A DNA stretch of 64,000 bases, from contig NZ_SOEE01000003.1 of assembly GCF_004366035.1 (NCBI RefSeq), positions 186,001-250,000 on the forward strand, read 5' to 3'. Under the pieces are notes generated by a model, which saw only the letters and a program-made list of their open reading frames with translations, did no database searches and was not told the origin of the DNA. Both the position numbers and the translations under genes were made by a program. The stretch comes from Cytobacillus oceanisediminis (GTDB lineage Bacteria > Bacillota > Bacilli > Bacillales > Cytobacillaceae). Shown piece after piece: positions 9,605 to 17,641 of this stretch; position 1 is the stretch's first letter, and each line of letters begins with the position of its first letter.

Positions 9605-10078
9605 ATGTCTGATTTGACTTTCCGAGCGGCTGAGACAGAACTCGGAGAATTAAAACTGATAGGGATCCGCGTCTTATGCCCGCCGGATCAGTATCCGGCC
9701 GAAATTCCGAAGGCTATAAATCTATTATCTGGACGCCTTACAGAAATTAAGGGAGCTGTAAATCCTGAACGGCTTGTTGGTGCCTTCAAAGTGGAGGGAA
9801 ACTCTCCTGAAGAAGACGGATATTGGATTTGCATTGAAGTGAAGGAATTTATTAGTGTTCCTGATGGTATGTCCTCATTAGAAGTTCCACCGCAAAAATA
9901 TGCTTCTATCCGGCACAAAGGACCTAATTATGAGATTGGAAATTCCTATAGGGAATTGCACAGCTGGATTGAAGAAAAGGGATACAAGAGGCTGAAAAAT
10001 AAATGGCACATAGAAATCCATCATAGCTGGGAGAGTATTGAGGATTTAGATTTAGAGCTAATGGATACGATTGTATAA
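9605..10078 (+). CDS. GyrI-like/AraC effector-binding domain protein
   Basis: 157 residues made only of a GyrI-like (SHS2 duplicated) small-molecule-binding domain. Visible features are an N-terminal strand ELKLIGIRVLCPPDQYPAEIP, the central GYWICIEVKEF, YASIRHKGPNYEIGNSYRELHSWIEEKGY, and an acidic C-terminus. Stand-alone members bind drugs or cationic ligands, or hydrolyse them in a few cases. The start is behind AAGGAGAGAAGAG. It lies 14 bases after the aminotransferase gene and ahead of a good terminator, suggesting a two-gene operon. The second copy of this fold at 22918 is only distantly similar. Confidence 0.85.
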   Translation: MSDLTFRAAETELGELKLIGIRVLCPPDQYPAEIPKAINLLSGRLTEIKGAVNPERLVGAFKVEGNSPEEDGYWICIEVKEFISVPDGMSSLEVPPQKYASIRHKGPNYEIGNSYRELHSWIEEKGYKRLKNKWHIEIHHSWESIEDLDLELMDTIV

Positions 10079-10082
10079 TATT

Positions 10083-10112
10083 AAAAGACTGCCATCCCGG
10101 CAGTCTTTTTCC
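10083..10112 (+). terminator. Terminator of the aminotransferase/GyrI-like operon
   Basis: AAAAGACTGCC (10083-10093) and GGCAGTCTTTT (10099-10109) with a five-base loop and trailing T residues. Confidence 0.9.
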
Positions 10113-10126
10113 TGAACATTACAGAA

Positions 10127-10657
10127 TTGGAGAATGCAAGTATTGTCGATTGCCGTATTAAGCGTGTGAAGGGCTACAATGAAAAAATAGGAGAACTTGT
10201 ATCAATGCTTGAACATGCCCGAGAAGTAACGCTGGAAGATATATCAGGCTTAACACAGGCTGAATTGGATTTTCGTCCTGATCCAGGCAGCAATTCAATT
10301 GGCTCACTTTTGAAGCATATAGGATTTATTGAATATGTTCACCAAGTCATTACTTTTGAAAATAGAGATCTTAACGATGAAGAGCATTTAAGATGGGCCG
10401 CCGCGTATGAACTGGGCGAGAAGGCAAGGAGGGAAATTAATGATCATCCTCTTGAATATTATTTGAAGAAACTGTCTGCAATAAGAGGAAAAACGTTAAA
10501 ACATTTATCATCCAAAAAAGATTGCTGGTTATATGAAGAAGGAAAGTGGAGCAACGGAGTGACCTTTAATAATTATTGGTTCTGGTATCACGTCATGGAG
10601 GATGAAATTAGCCATCGCGGACAAATCCGGGTGATAAAAAGACAGCTGGCAACCTAG
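10127..10657 (+). CDS. DinB family protein
   Basis: 176 residues if started at the TTG at 10127; a GTG at 10166 is an alternative, and neither has a strong ribosome site. The YNEKIGELVSMLEHAREVTLEDI segment belongs to the first DinB helix, which argues against the ATG at 10205. The four-helix DinB fold is supported by the metal-ligand histidines in LLKHIGFIEYVHQ (about 61-71) and DEISHRGQIRVIKRQ near the C-terminus. The superfamily includes thiol-dependent metalloenzymes (bacillithiol transferases), but many members are uncharacterised. One of three DinB-type genes here (also 40428 and 49405). Confidence 0.8.
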   Translation: MENASIVDCRIKRVKGYNEKIGELVSMLEHAREVTLEDISGLTQAELDFRPDPGSNSIGSLLKHIGFIEYVHQVITFENRDLNDEEHLRWAAAYELGEKARREINDHPLEYYLKKLSAIRGKTLKHLSSKKDCWLYEEGKWSNGVTFNNYWFWYHVMEDEISHRGQIRVIKRQLAT

Positions 10658-10753
10658 AGGTGATAAGCTGACCGTCTGGTTTTTCCAAAAATATGAAACT
10701 AAAGGTCTTTTTGTTCGTATATAAGGTAAAACATTTAAAGGCGGTTAAACGTT

Positions 10754-10906
10754 ATGAACAAAAAAAATTGGGGCCTTTCAGGAAGCGGACTGGCATACGG
10801 TCTGTCGCTGGGATTAGTTTTTGGAATGCTGTTTGAAAATTGGGCATTGGGTCTTGCTATGGGAGTTGCTTTTGGGGTATCGTTTGGATCCGCAAAAAAG
10901 GAGTAA
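10754..10906 (+). CDS. Small glycine-rich membrane protein (50 aa)
   Basis: 50 residues. After MNKKNWGLSGSG comes a stretch rich in Gly/Leu/Phe with repeated GxxxG-like spacing (LAYGLSLGLVFGMLFENW, then LGLAMGVAFGVSFGSA) ending in KKE. This is a glycine-zipper-like membrane protein with one or two helices. AAAGGCGG precedes the ATG at a usable distance. The stop codon TAAAGGGG also supplies the ribosome site of the next gene, so the two are translationally close and likely one operon. Function unknown. Confidence 0.65.
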   Translation: MNKKNWGLSGSGLAYGLSLGLVFGMLFENWALGLAMGVAFGVSFGSAKKE

Positions 10907-10919
10907 AGGGGAATCTGCC

Positions 10920-11579
10920 TTGATAAAAAATAAAAAGCTCTTTGTGGCATCGGTTGCCTTAATCGTTATTTCCATAGCTTTAAACTTTCCTTTTCCGCAT
11001 CAATATCCGCTAGGTGAAGCAGCCTTAATGATATTAAACATTCCTATAAAATCAGCAGATGGATTTCATTATGCAGGGGTTTTCATTCTCTTTTTACTTG
11101 TGTTGGGCATGGTCTTTCTTCATCGTTCACTTGAAAGATATCATTTGCGATCTTTCTTTGCCGTTATCGTTATTGTTTCCCTTCTACCTCCTTTTCTGGC
11201 AGAATCCTACCAAAAAACGCTGGCAGAAGGAATTTATGCTGTTTCCTATGTTAAAGATGAAAGTTTGTGTAAATTTGAAATGATTAGTGAAGAAACATTG
11301 CAGGGAATTTGTGAGCTGTCATTTGAAAATTACAGCAATGAAGAAGTGTCTTTTACTATCGGCTTTTATGACAGATATTTAACTGAAGAGGATTTCCAGA
11401 TGCTTTCACTAATGAACAGTGGAGAACACAATAACGTTAAACTGCTCCCTAACGAGGCAAAGGTCGTTCGTATTAAGAAAGAGATTGATGTGTCACAAAT
11501 CAAAAACCACGTTGAGAGTGGAGAAGCTGCTTATGTAAGCATCATTATTAAGTCAGGTGATAAAAACAGGAAATTATAA
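10920..11579 (+). CDS. Membrane-anchored protein with extracytoplasmic domain, unknown function
   Basis: 219 residues from the TTG at 10920, chosen because AAAGGGG lies just upstream; the frame extends further but that part overlaps the small upstream gene. Hydrophobic segments are LFVASVALIVISIALNF (about 6-22), FHYAGVFILFLLVLGMVFL (about 47-65) and SFFAVIVIVSLLPPFL (about 77-92). The remaining 125 residues look globular and probably extracytoplasmic, with a beta-rich pattern (YSNEEVSFTIGFYDRYL). I do not recognise a family. Follows the 50-residue glycine-rich protein by 13 bases. Confidence 0.75.
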   Translation: MIKNKKLFVASVALIVISIALNFPFPHQYPLGEAALMILNIPIKSADGFHYAGVFILFLLVLGMVFLHRSLERYHLRSFFAVIVIVSLLPPFLAESYQKTLAEGIYAVSYVKDESLCKFEMISEETLQGICELSFENYSNEEVSFTIGFYDRYLTEEDFQMLSLMNSGEHNNVKLLPNEAKVVRIKKEIDVSQIKNHVESGEAAYVSIIIKSGDKNRKL

Positions 11580-11594
11580 GAAGGTGCTGAAGAA

Positions 11595-12053
11595 ATGAAC
11601 ATTGGGTTAAAACCCGTTACAAGAGACAACTGGGAAGAAGCCATTAAGATGAAGGTAAAAGAATCGCAGCGTGATTTCGTTCCTTCAGCGGCTGTTTCAC
11701 TTGCAAAGGTATATATTAAACCAGATGGAGATGATGTAGAGTATATCCCATTTCTAATATATGAAAATGAAAAAATGGTCGGGTTTATCATGCATGCCTA
11801 TGAACCGGATACGGCTAACATGTATTGGATTAACGGTTTTTTTATTGACCAGAATTATCAGGGAAGAGGATATGGCCGGGCAGCATTAGCCGAGATGATC
11901 TGCTGGATAAAAACTAAATTTCCGCAGTGCGAGGAAATCCGTTTAACTGTTCATAAAGATAATCTTCACGCAAGGAATCTATATAAAAACTTCGGATTTT
12001 CCCCGACCGGAGAGATTTGGGGAGAGGAAGAAGTTTACTATTTTTCGGTATAA
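11595..12053 (+). CDS. GNAT N-acetyltransferase, polyamine-acetyltransferase-like
   Basis: 152 residues with the GNAT core: KPVTRDNWEEAIKMKV at the N-terminus, FLIYENEKMVGFIMHAY, the acetyl-CoA pyrophosphate loop NYQGRGYGRAAL (about 95-106), and LHARNLYKNFGF as motif B. The pattern around VGFIMHAYEPDTANMYWINGFFID is like the BltD/SpeG-type spermidine/spermine acetyltransferases, but substrate assignment is inference. Start behind AAGGTGCTGAAGAA. The methyltransferase gene starts 11 bases downstream. It opens a run of four small enzymes up to 13885. Confidence 0.85.
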   Translation: MNIGLKPVTRDNWEEAIKMKVKESQRDFVPSAAVSLAKVYIKPDGDDVEYIPFLIYENEKMVGFIMHAYEPDTANMYWINGFFIDQNYQGRGYGRAALAEMICWIKTKFPQCEEIRLTVHKDNLHARNLYKNFGFSPTGEIWGEEEVYYFSV

Positions 12054-12064
12054 AGGAGATATTT

Positions 12065-12811
12065 ATGTTTAATGAAACATTGGAATTAAATAAGAAAAGC
12101 TGGGATGAAGCGGCTAAAAGATTTTATGGGCGCAACCCTTTGCCTGAATACGGACCGCTGGCGCCAACTGAAGATGATCTTCAATTGTTCGGAGATGTGC
12201 ACAGCTTAAAGATGCTGGAGATTGGATGCGGAAGCGGGCATTCCCTAAAATATTTGGACCAGCGCAGAGCAGGTGAATTATGGGGATTGGACTTGTCTTC
12301 CAGGCAAATCGAATCCGCAAAGGAACTGCTGATAAATTCATCTTCACGAGTAAAGCTGTTTGAATCCCCGATGGAACAAAATCCGGGAATCCCTGCTGAT
12401 TATTTCGATGTCGTTTTTTCCATTTATGCGATCGGCTGGACCACGAATTTAGATAAGACGCTTAAAAACGTTCATCACTACCTTAAAACAGGAGGGATGT
12501 TTATATTCAGTTGGGAACATCCGATGTATAACCGGATCAAGGCCGAAAATGGAGCATTAATTATGGATAAATCCTATCATGAGGAAGGCTCCTATCAGCA
12601 TATAGCCTGGAACCAGCCTGCCATTATGCAGCAATATAAACTAAGTACATATATCAATCTATTAATAGAAAACGGGTTTGCGATAGAAAGGGTAATTGAA
12701 GATGTCAGCCTTACAGAGGAAGATGTTCAGCGGCATGCCAACCGATGGTATTCTTTTGAAAAAACAAGAGCTATACCCGCTGCTTTTATTATTAAATGCA
12801 GAAAGCTATAG
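12065..12811 (+). CDS. Class I SAM-dependent methyltransferase
   Basis: 248 residues from the ATG at 12065 (AAAGGAGAT upstream). SAM-binding motif I is LKMLEIGCGSGHSLKYL (about 51-67), followed by LWGLDLSSRQIESAKELL (motif II acidic residue), and the post-I/III segments DYFDVVFSIYAIGWTTNL and LKTGGMFIFSWEHPM. This is the Methyltransf_11/25 type acting on small molecules; no substrate domain identifies the target. It sits between a polyamine-like acetyltransferase and a Nudix gene with short gaps, so probably part of one transcript. Confidence 0.85.
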   Translation: MFNETLELNKKSWDEAAKRFYGRNPLPEYGPLAPTEDDLQLFGDVHSLKMLEIGCGSGHSLKYLDQRRAGELWGLDLSSRQIESAKELLINSSSRVKLFESPMEQNPGIPADYFDVVFSIYAIGWTTNLDKTLKNVHHYLKTGGMFIFSWEHPMYNRIKAENGALIMDKSYHEEGSYQHIAWNQPAIMQQYKLSTYINLLIENGFAIERVIEDVSLTEEDVQRHANRWYSFEKTRAIPAAFIIKCRKL

Positions 12812-12833
12812 AAGAAAAGGCGGATGAGACCGA

Positions 12834-13322
12834 ATGACCTATCATATTAGAGTCAGAGCAGGGGCAGTTATTATAGAAAATAATTCGATTCTGCTTATTG
12901 AGTTTCAGGATGAAAGAGGCCTTCATTACAATTTGCCTGCAGGAGGGGTTGAACCTAAGGAATCTGTTATTGATGCAGTGAAAAGGGAAGCGAAAGAAGA
13001 GGCCTCTGTGGATGTGATGGTCGGCCCATTGGCATTCGTTTATGAATATGCCCCTCACTTAAATGAATGTAGGTACGGGCAGATACATTCACTGGGCTTA
13101 ATGTTTGAATGCCAGTTGAAGGAAGGCACATTGCCTAAGATGCCTTCAGCCCCGGATCCAAACCAGACAGGTGTTAGGTGGGTGCCGCTTTCGGAGCTGG
13201 CCAATATAGTGCTGTATCCTAATATGAAAGCTCACATCCTGGAATATGTTAAACATAAAAGAAACATAGATTTGATCGAAGAACACACACTGGATGTTTA
13301 CCCGATGGAGATGAAAAAATGA
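12834..13322 (+). CDS. Nudix hydrolase
   Basis: 162 residues. The Nudix box is complete: the GGVEPKESVIDAVKREAKEE stretch (about 42-61) fits Gx5Ex7REUxEExG, with the catalytic glutamates present. Flanking strands (RAGAVIIENNSILLIEF and GLMFECQL) are standard. The family cleaves nucleoside diphosphates linked to other groups; no specificity element is recognised. The stop codon overlaps the start of the next acetyltransferase by four bases (ATGA), showing translational coupling. Confidence 0.88.
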   Translation: MTYHIRVRAGAVIIENNSILLIEFQDERGLHYNLPAGGVEPKESVIDAVKREAKEEASVDVMVGPLAFVYEYAPHLNECRYGQIHSLGLMFECQLKEGTLPKMPSAPDPNQTGVRWVPLSELANIVLYPNMKAHILEYVKHKRNIDLIEEHTLDVYPMEMKK

Positions 13323-13885
13323 ATAAAAAAATAATGATCGATTGCGGTGAGATCATCCTTAGGGAATACAGGATGGAAGATGTGCCAGAGCTTTATGAAA
13401 TTACTTTACAGCCCGAGGTTTATGAGTTCATTCCTGGTGCGCAGGCTACACTTGAACAGCGTATTAACTGGATGGAGAATTATGAAATTCCTGCGAATAA
13501 AAAGTTTAGGTCCTCGATGCCTGACCTGAAGGATGCTGGATTTTTGAATTTAGGAATCATACTAAAGGAAACTGGAAAGTTTATTGGTTTTTGCAATACA
13601 GGAATAAAAGATGAATTGCCGAAACCGAACAGGGAAATTGGCTATGCTATCTCAAAACACTACCGAAATAAAGGATATTCCACGCTTGCTGCAAATGGGC
13701 TAATGGGATTTCTTTTTGAAAAAACAGCTCTTGAAACACTGAATGCCGTTGCATTAACAAGCAATTCCCGTTCCATTCGCGTTCTGCAAAAGTGCGGATT
13801 TCAGCATGCTGGAGAAATGGAAATCGACGGAGAGCAATATTCCCATTACATCCTCAGAAAAAAGGATTGGGCATCAAATTCATAA
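13319..13885 (+). CDS. GNAT N-acetyltransferase (RimJ/RimL type)
   Basis: 188 residues with the RimJ/RimL-like acetyltransferase layout: ILREYRMEDVPELYEI at the N-terminus, GKFIGFCNTGI, the REIGYAISKHYRNKGYSTLAANGL stretch (about 101-124) containing the acetyl-CoA loop, and NSRSIRVLQKCGFQHAGEME at the C-terminal side. This group acetylates protein N-termini or small metabolites and antibiotics. It is coupled to the Nudix gene by an ATGA overlap. The unit ends at the hairpin at 13904. Confidence 0.87.
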   Translation: MNKKIMIDCGEIILREYRMEDVPELYEITLQPEVYEFIPGAQATLEQRINWMENYEIPANKKFRSSMPDLKDAGFLNLGIILKETGKFIGFCNTGIKDELPKPNREIGYAISKHYRNKGYSTLAANGLMGFLFEKTALETLNAVALTSNSRSIRVLQKCGFQHAGEMEIDGEQYSHYILRKKDWASNS

Positions 13886-13903
13886 AACTACAGTAACTGC
13901 AAA

Positions 13904-13931
13904 GACACCCTCCATCCACTATGAGGGTGTC
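13904..13931. terminator. Bidirectional terminator-like hairpin
   Basis: GACACCCTC (13904-13912) pairs with GAGGGTGTC (13923-13931), nine base pairs with a ten-base loop, between convergent genes. No strong T-run on the plus side. Confidence 0.65.
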
Positions 13932-13942
13932 CCGCCATTCCT

Positions 13943-14083
13943 TTATCTATCTGATTTAGAGTTTGTATTAAATGTGCCACTTCTGTTTTCCTGTTCATGT
14001 CCACGGACCTGGTCTCCGCCATTTCCTTTTTCGTGTACCTTTTTGCCGCCAAGCTTTACGTTTGGATATTCTTGTTCCCGCAT
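13943..14083 (-). CDS. Small hydrophilic protein (46 aa)
   Basis: 46 residues, MREQEYPNVKLGGKKVHEKG then GNGGDQVRGHEQENRSGTF and so on. It is rich in Gly, Lys, Glu, Gln and Asn with no hydrophobic core, so likely disordered; such short proteins in Bacillaceae are sometimes spore-associated, but this is only a compositional resemblance. The start at 14083 is chosen because GGAGGTG sits eight bases upstream; upstream in-frame ATGs lie before that site. Convergent with the acetyltransferase and divergent from the phosphatase gene at 14152. Confidence 0.6.
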   Translation of the reverse strand: MREQEYPNVKLGGKKVHEKGNGGDQVRGHEQENRSGTFNTNSKSDR

Positions 14084-14151
14084 GGTATTCACCTCCATGT
14101 TAATTAAATTATCCATAAAGGAAGAAAATATATAAATTTTGGGGTTTTTAA

Positions 14152-14715
14152 ATGGAAATAACACTTATTAGACATGGCAGGTCATCGCAAATGGATAATC
14201 ACCGCATGAGTAGCCATGAATTTAAAAAATGGGTGGAAATGTATAACCACTTAGGAATTGTTGAGGGTGAGACATGTTCTTCTGACGCAATAGAAAAAGG
14301 GATTTCAGCCTCTTTTATACTTACAAGTGATTTAAGAAGGTCAATCGAGTCGGCCAAAAGCATAAATCCTTCTGCAAAGATACAGACAGATCCATTATTC
14401 AGGGAAACTGAATTGCCCATACCTGCCGGTAAATTTCCGGGTATGAGATTAAGGCCAAATACCTGGGCTGTGGTATTAAGGCTACTATGGTTATGCGGCT
14501 ATTCACAGGGCTGTGAATCATACAGGGATGCAAAATTACGGGCAAAGCATGCATCATCAACATTAACCGCTATTGCAAAAGAACATACCTTTGCTGTTCT
14601 CGTAGGTCACGGTTTTTTCAATCATTTAATTGCGAGGGAACTTCAAGAAGCTGGGTGGATCGGGAAGAGAAAAACAGGTTCAAAGCATTGGAATGCAGAT
14701 ACTTACATCTATTAA
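14152..14715 (+). CDS. Histidine phosphatase family protein
   Basis: 187 residues of the phosphoglycerate-mutase-like superfamily. The catalytic LIRHGRSS is at residues 5-12; ILTSDLRRSIESAKSI, a second acidic motif RETELPIPAGK, and VGHGFFNHLIARELQ (second catalytic His) complete the active site. It is shorter than classical phosphoglycerate mutases and probably a phosphatase of unknown substrate. DUF2332 gene starts 15 bases downstream, so co-transcription is likely. Confidence 0.87.
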   Translation: MEITLIRHGRSSQMDNHRMSSHEFKKWVEMYNHLGIVEGETCSSDAIEKGISASFILTSDLRRSIESAKSINPSAKIQTDPLFRETELPIPAGKFPGMRLRPNTWAVVLRLLWLCGYSQGCESYRDAKLRAKHASSTLTAIAKEHTFAVLVGHGFFNHLIARELQEAGWIGKRKTGSKHWNADTYIY

Positions 14716-14730
14716 CGGAGGGGAAGGAGA

Positions 14731-15756
14731 ATGGTAAAACCTAATCTAGCATCCAGATTCAAAACATTTGGACAATATGAATGTCACGGATCCAGTGGGC
14801 TTTATGAGTTCTTGTCTTATAAGATTGCAGAGGATGAAGAATTGCTGGTTTTGGCATCTGAAGCGAAAGACGGCCAGCCAGTGCCGAATTTATTTCTTGG
14901 AGCCATTCATTATCTGCTTTTAAGCGGGAAAGAGCATGAACTTAAGGAATATTATCCAAGTTTAGTGGAGAATCCCAAAAACCCTCTGGAATCTTTCCAA
15001 AGCTTTAAAGATTTCTGCAGGCTAAATTCACAGGAAATTAAAGAAATAGTAAAAGCAAAATTAGTCCAGACGAATGAAGTTAGGCGCTGTGCTTACTTAT
15101 ACCCTGTGTTTGCCTGGATCTTTCAGCAAACCGAAAAGCCCCTGGCTTTGATTGAAATAGGAACAAGCGCGGGCCTGCAGCTTCTTTGGGATAAATACTG
15201 CTACACTTATGATACAGAAGAAACTTTTGGAAATCCAGCCTCGAATGTTCAATTATCCTCTGAAATTAAAGGAGGGCATGTCCCGATTTTACAGCCAAAA
15301 ATGCCGCCGGTAGCTTCAAGAACTGGAGTTGATCTGCATATAAATGACCTGAATAATGAGGAAGATTTTCTATGGCTGAAATCACTTATCTGGCCTGAAC
15401 ATCAGGAGAGAAGTACTTTATTCGAAAAAGCTGCCCAAGTTGTGAAAGAAAATCCAATCAGCCTGATTGAAGGAGATGGTGTTGAGCTTTTGCCCAGGCT
15501 GATTAAAGGCATACCTGATGAACATTTAATCTGTGTTTTCCACACACATGTAGCAAATCAGATGCCTAGAGAGGTAAAAGAGAATCTGCTTAATAAAATA
15601 AAAGCAAGCGGACAAAGCAGGGATATCTTTCATATTTATAATAATATCCAGGACCGGAATCTGCATCTTGATTATTATCTGGATTCCAAAGAATATAAGA
15701 AATTGGCCGGCAAAACAGAGGGGCATGGAAAGTGGTTCACATGGGAATTGAATTAA
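14731..15756 (+). CDS. DUF2332 domain-containing protein
   Basis: 341 residues covering one DUF2332 domain. Characteristic segments include an early RFKTFGQYECHGSSGLYEFL, NLFLGAIHYLLLSGKEHEL, the long RRCAYLYPVFAWIF, and LIEIGTSAGLQLLWDKYCYTY, which resembles a Rossmann-type glycine motif. The function of the family is not established; a methyltransferase-like fold is my inference from IGTSAGL. Strong ribosome site (GGAGGGGAAGGAGA). Second gene after the phosphatase. Confidence 0.85.
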   Translation: MVKPNLASRFKTFGQYECHGSSGLYEFLSYKIAEDEELLVLASEAKDGQPVPNLFLGAIHYLLLSGKEHELKEYYPSLVENPKNPLESFQSFKDFCRLNSQEIKEIVKAKLVQTNEVRRCAYLYPVFAWIFQQTEKPLALIEIGTSAGLQLLWDKYCYTYDTEETFGNPASNVQLSSEIKGGHVPILQPKMPPVASRTGVDLHINDLNNEEDFLWLKSLIWPEHQERSTLFEKAAQVVKENPISLIEGDGVELLPRLIKGIPDEHLICVFHTHVANQMPREVKENLLNKIKASGQSRDIFHIYNNIQDRNLHLDYYLDSKEYKKLAGKTEGHGKWFTWELN

Positions 15757-15890
15757 GCTTCCTTACTATTTCGCACCTCTAAAATTTTGAAACTTGACAG
15801 CATCTGTTATACTTATCTAGGTAAGTATATATTGTTTTAACCTATTAACAGATATATCTTGCAAATATTAAGTGATAGGTGGAAATACAA

Positions 15891-16841
15891 ATGAGTCACA
15901 AACCATACAGAGTTTTACTTTACTACATGTATGTTCCGATTGAGGACCCTGAGGAGTTCGCAAAGGAGCATAAAGCTTTTTGCAATGAGCTGGGCCTTAA
16001 GGGACGCATTCTTGTTGCGAATGAAGGCATAAACGGGACTGTTTCCGGACCAGTGGAACAGACAGACCGGTATATGGAAGCAATGAAGCAGGATCCGCGG
16101 TTTGCGGAGATGGTTTTCAAAATAGATGAAGCAGATGGACATGCCTTTCCTAAGATGAAGGTTCGTGCACGTCCCGAGCTTGTAACACTTCGCCTTGAAG
16201 ACGATGTGAACCCCAACGAGGTTACAGGCAAATACCTGGAGCCAAAAGAGTTCTTCGAAAGACTTCAGGATGAAGACACAATTGTTTTAGATGCACGAAA
16301 TGATTATGAATATGATCTTGGCCACTTTAGAGGTGCGATCAGACCGGATATCAAAAATTTCCGCGATCTGCCGGAATGGGTGCGTGAAAATAAAGAATTG
16401 CTTGGTGATAAAAAGATCATTACGTATTGTACAGGCGGCATCCGCTGTGAAAAGTTCTCCGGATGGCTTGTAAAAGAAGGATTTGAAGATGTAGCCCAGC
16501 TTCACGGAGGAATTGTCACTTATGGAAAAGATCCTGAAGTACAGGGAGAACTCTGGGACGGCCAGCTTTATGTGTTCGACGATCGCATTGGCGTTCCGGT
16601 TAACCAAAAGGAGCATATAATCGTAGGCAAGGACTACTTCACAGGTGAGCCTTGTGAACGCTATGTCAACTGTGCAAATCCTGCATGCAATAAAAAGATC
16701 CTATGCTCTGAAGAAAGTGAGCATAAATATATGCGCAGCTGTTCTGATGAATGCCGAAAGCATCCTCAGAACCGTTATGTAGCTGAACACGGTCTTTCCG
16801 AGGCAGAAGTGGAAGAAAGAGTAGAACAAGTAAGAGCATAA
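15891..16841 (+). CDS. trhO: tRNA uridine(34) hydroxylase (rhodanese-domain)
   Basis: 316 residues from the ATG at 15891; AGGTGG at 15877-15882 is its ribosome site, so the in-frame GTG inside that site is rejected. An N-terminal acylphosphatase-like domain ([21 protein letters not shown], shown in part) is followed by a rhodanese domain with catalytic Cys in [16 protein letters not shown] (about 179-194) and a C-terminal Cys-rich tail ([21 protein letters not shown]). TrhO family enzymes hydroxylate uridine 34 of certain tRNAs in an oxygen-dependent reaction. Single-gene unit with a terminator directly after. Confidence 0.94.
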   Translation: MSHKPYRVLLYYMYVPIEDPEEFAKEHKAFCNELGLKGRILVANEGINGTVSGPVEQTDRYMEAMKQDPRFAEMVFKIDEADGHAFPKMKVRARPELVTLRLEDDVNPNEVTGKYLEPKEFFERLQDEDTIVLDARNDYEYDLGHFRGAIRPDIKNFRDLPEWVRENKELLGDKKIITYCTGGIRCEKFSGWLVKEGFEDVAQLHGGIVTYGKDPEVQGELWDGQLYVFDDRIGVPVNQKEHIIVGKDYFTGEPCERYVNCANPACNKKILCSEESEHKYMRSCSDECRKHPQNRYVAEHGLSEAEVEERVEQVRA

Positions 16842-16848
16842 GATGTTT

Positions 16849-16886
16849 AGAGCAGATTTTCCTTTATGGAAACTGCTCTTTTTTTA
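16849..16886 (+). terminator. Terminator of trhO
   Basis: AGAGCAG (16849-16855) pairs with CTGCTCT (16873-16879), with additional complementary bases in the loop, followed by eight T. Confidence 0.9.
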
Positions 16887-16945
16887 TTGGAAATTTCATG
16901 AAAGCTGATATAATATTCTTAAAAATCTTATAAGGTAGGTGGGAT

Positions 16946-17566
16946 ATGGAGAATTTACTGTTATTTCTGTTTATGTCGTTTCTGCTTGTTATTTTACCGG
17001 GACCTGATACTGGGATTTTAATTCAAAACACGATTTCAAGCGGGAAAAAAAGCGGCATTAAAACGATGTTCGGATCTGTCGCTGGGCTGATGGTCCATAC
17101 AATGGCTGTTGTATTTGGCTTATCGGCATTAATTGTAAAGTCTGCTTACATATTTTCTTTTATTAAGTATGCTGGTGCGATATATCTTATTTATTTGGGC
17201 ATCGTTTCGTTAAAGTCTCTATCGGGTAAACAAGAATCAGCTGACATGGAGAGTAAGTATAAAAAGAACAAATCGCATTTTCTTCAAGGGTTTTTCACGT
17301 GTGTGTCCAATCCAAAAGTAGCTGTGTTCTTTTTAACATTTTTCCCTCAATTTTTAAGTGCGGAAGGGAATCACTTTGCGCAATTTCTTGCGATGGGCTT
17401 AATATACAGTCTTATAACAATTATTTGGTTCTTTTTCTATGTATATTTGATTGACTTTTTCAGGGCCTGGCTGAAGAAACCTTCTGTTAATAATGCGATT
17501 CAAGGAATTTCTGGTGTGGTTTTAATGGGATTTGGCATTAAATTGGCACTTGAGAAACAGCCTTAA
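16946..17566 (+). CDS. LysE family amino acid exporter
   Basis: 206 residues, the standard size for LysE/RhtB transporters. The family signature LPGPDTGILIQNTISSGKKSG occurs in the first 40 residues (with LVILPGPD at about 14-21), followed by GSVAGLMVHTMAVVFGLSAL, and CVSNPKVAVFFLTFFPQFL in the middle. About six hydrophobic segments are visible. It exports amino acids or related metabolites, with substrate unknown. Preceded by AGGTAGGTGGGAT and followed by a terminator, so it is a single-gene unit. Confidence 0.9.
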   Translation: MENLLLFLFMSFLLVILPGPDTGILIQNTISSGKKSGIKTMFGSVAGLMVHTMAVVFGLSALIVKSAYIFSFIKYAGAIYLIYLGIVSLKSLSGKQESADMESKYKKNKSHFLQGFFTCVSNPKVAVFFLTFFPQFLSAEGNHFAQFLAMGLIYSLITIIWFFFYVYLIDFFRAWLKKPSVNNAIQGISGVVLMGFGIKLALEKQP

Positions 17567-17574
17567 GGAAGGGA

Positions 17575-17611
17575 CTGCTTAACCTCTAAAATAGGTTAAA
17601 GCAGTTTTTTT
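17575..17611 (+). terminator. Terminator of the LysE gene
   Basis: CTGCTTAACCT (17575-17585) and AGGTTAAAGCAG (17593-17604) form a stem with a single bulge, followed by seven T. Confidence 0.9.
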
Positions 17612-17641
17612 ATGGTTTAGCGTAGGAAATATACTCTTTGA

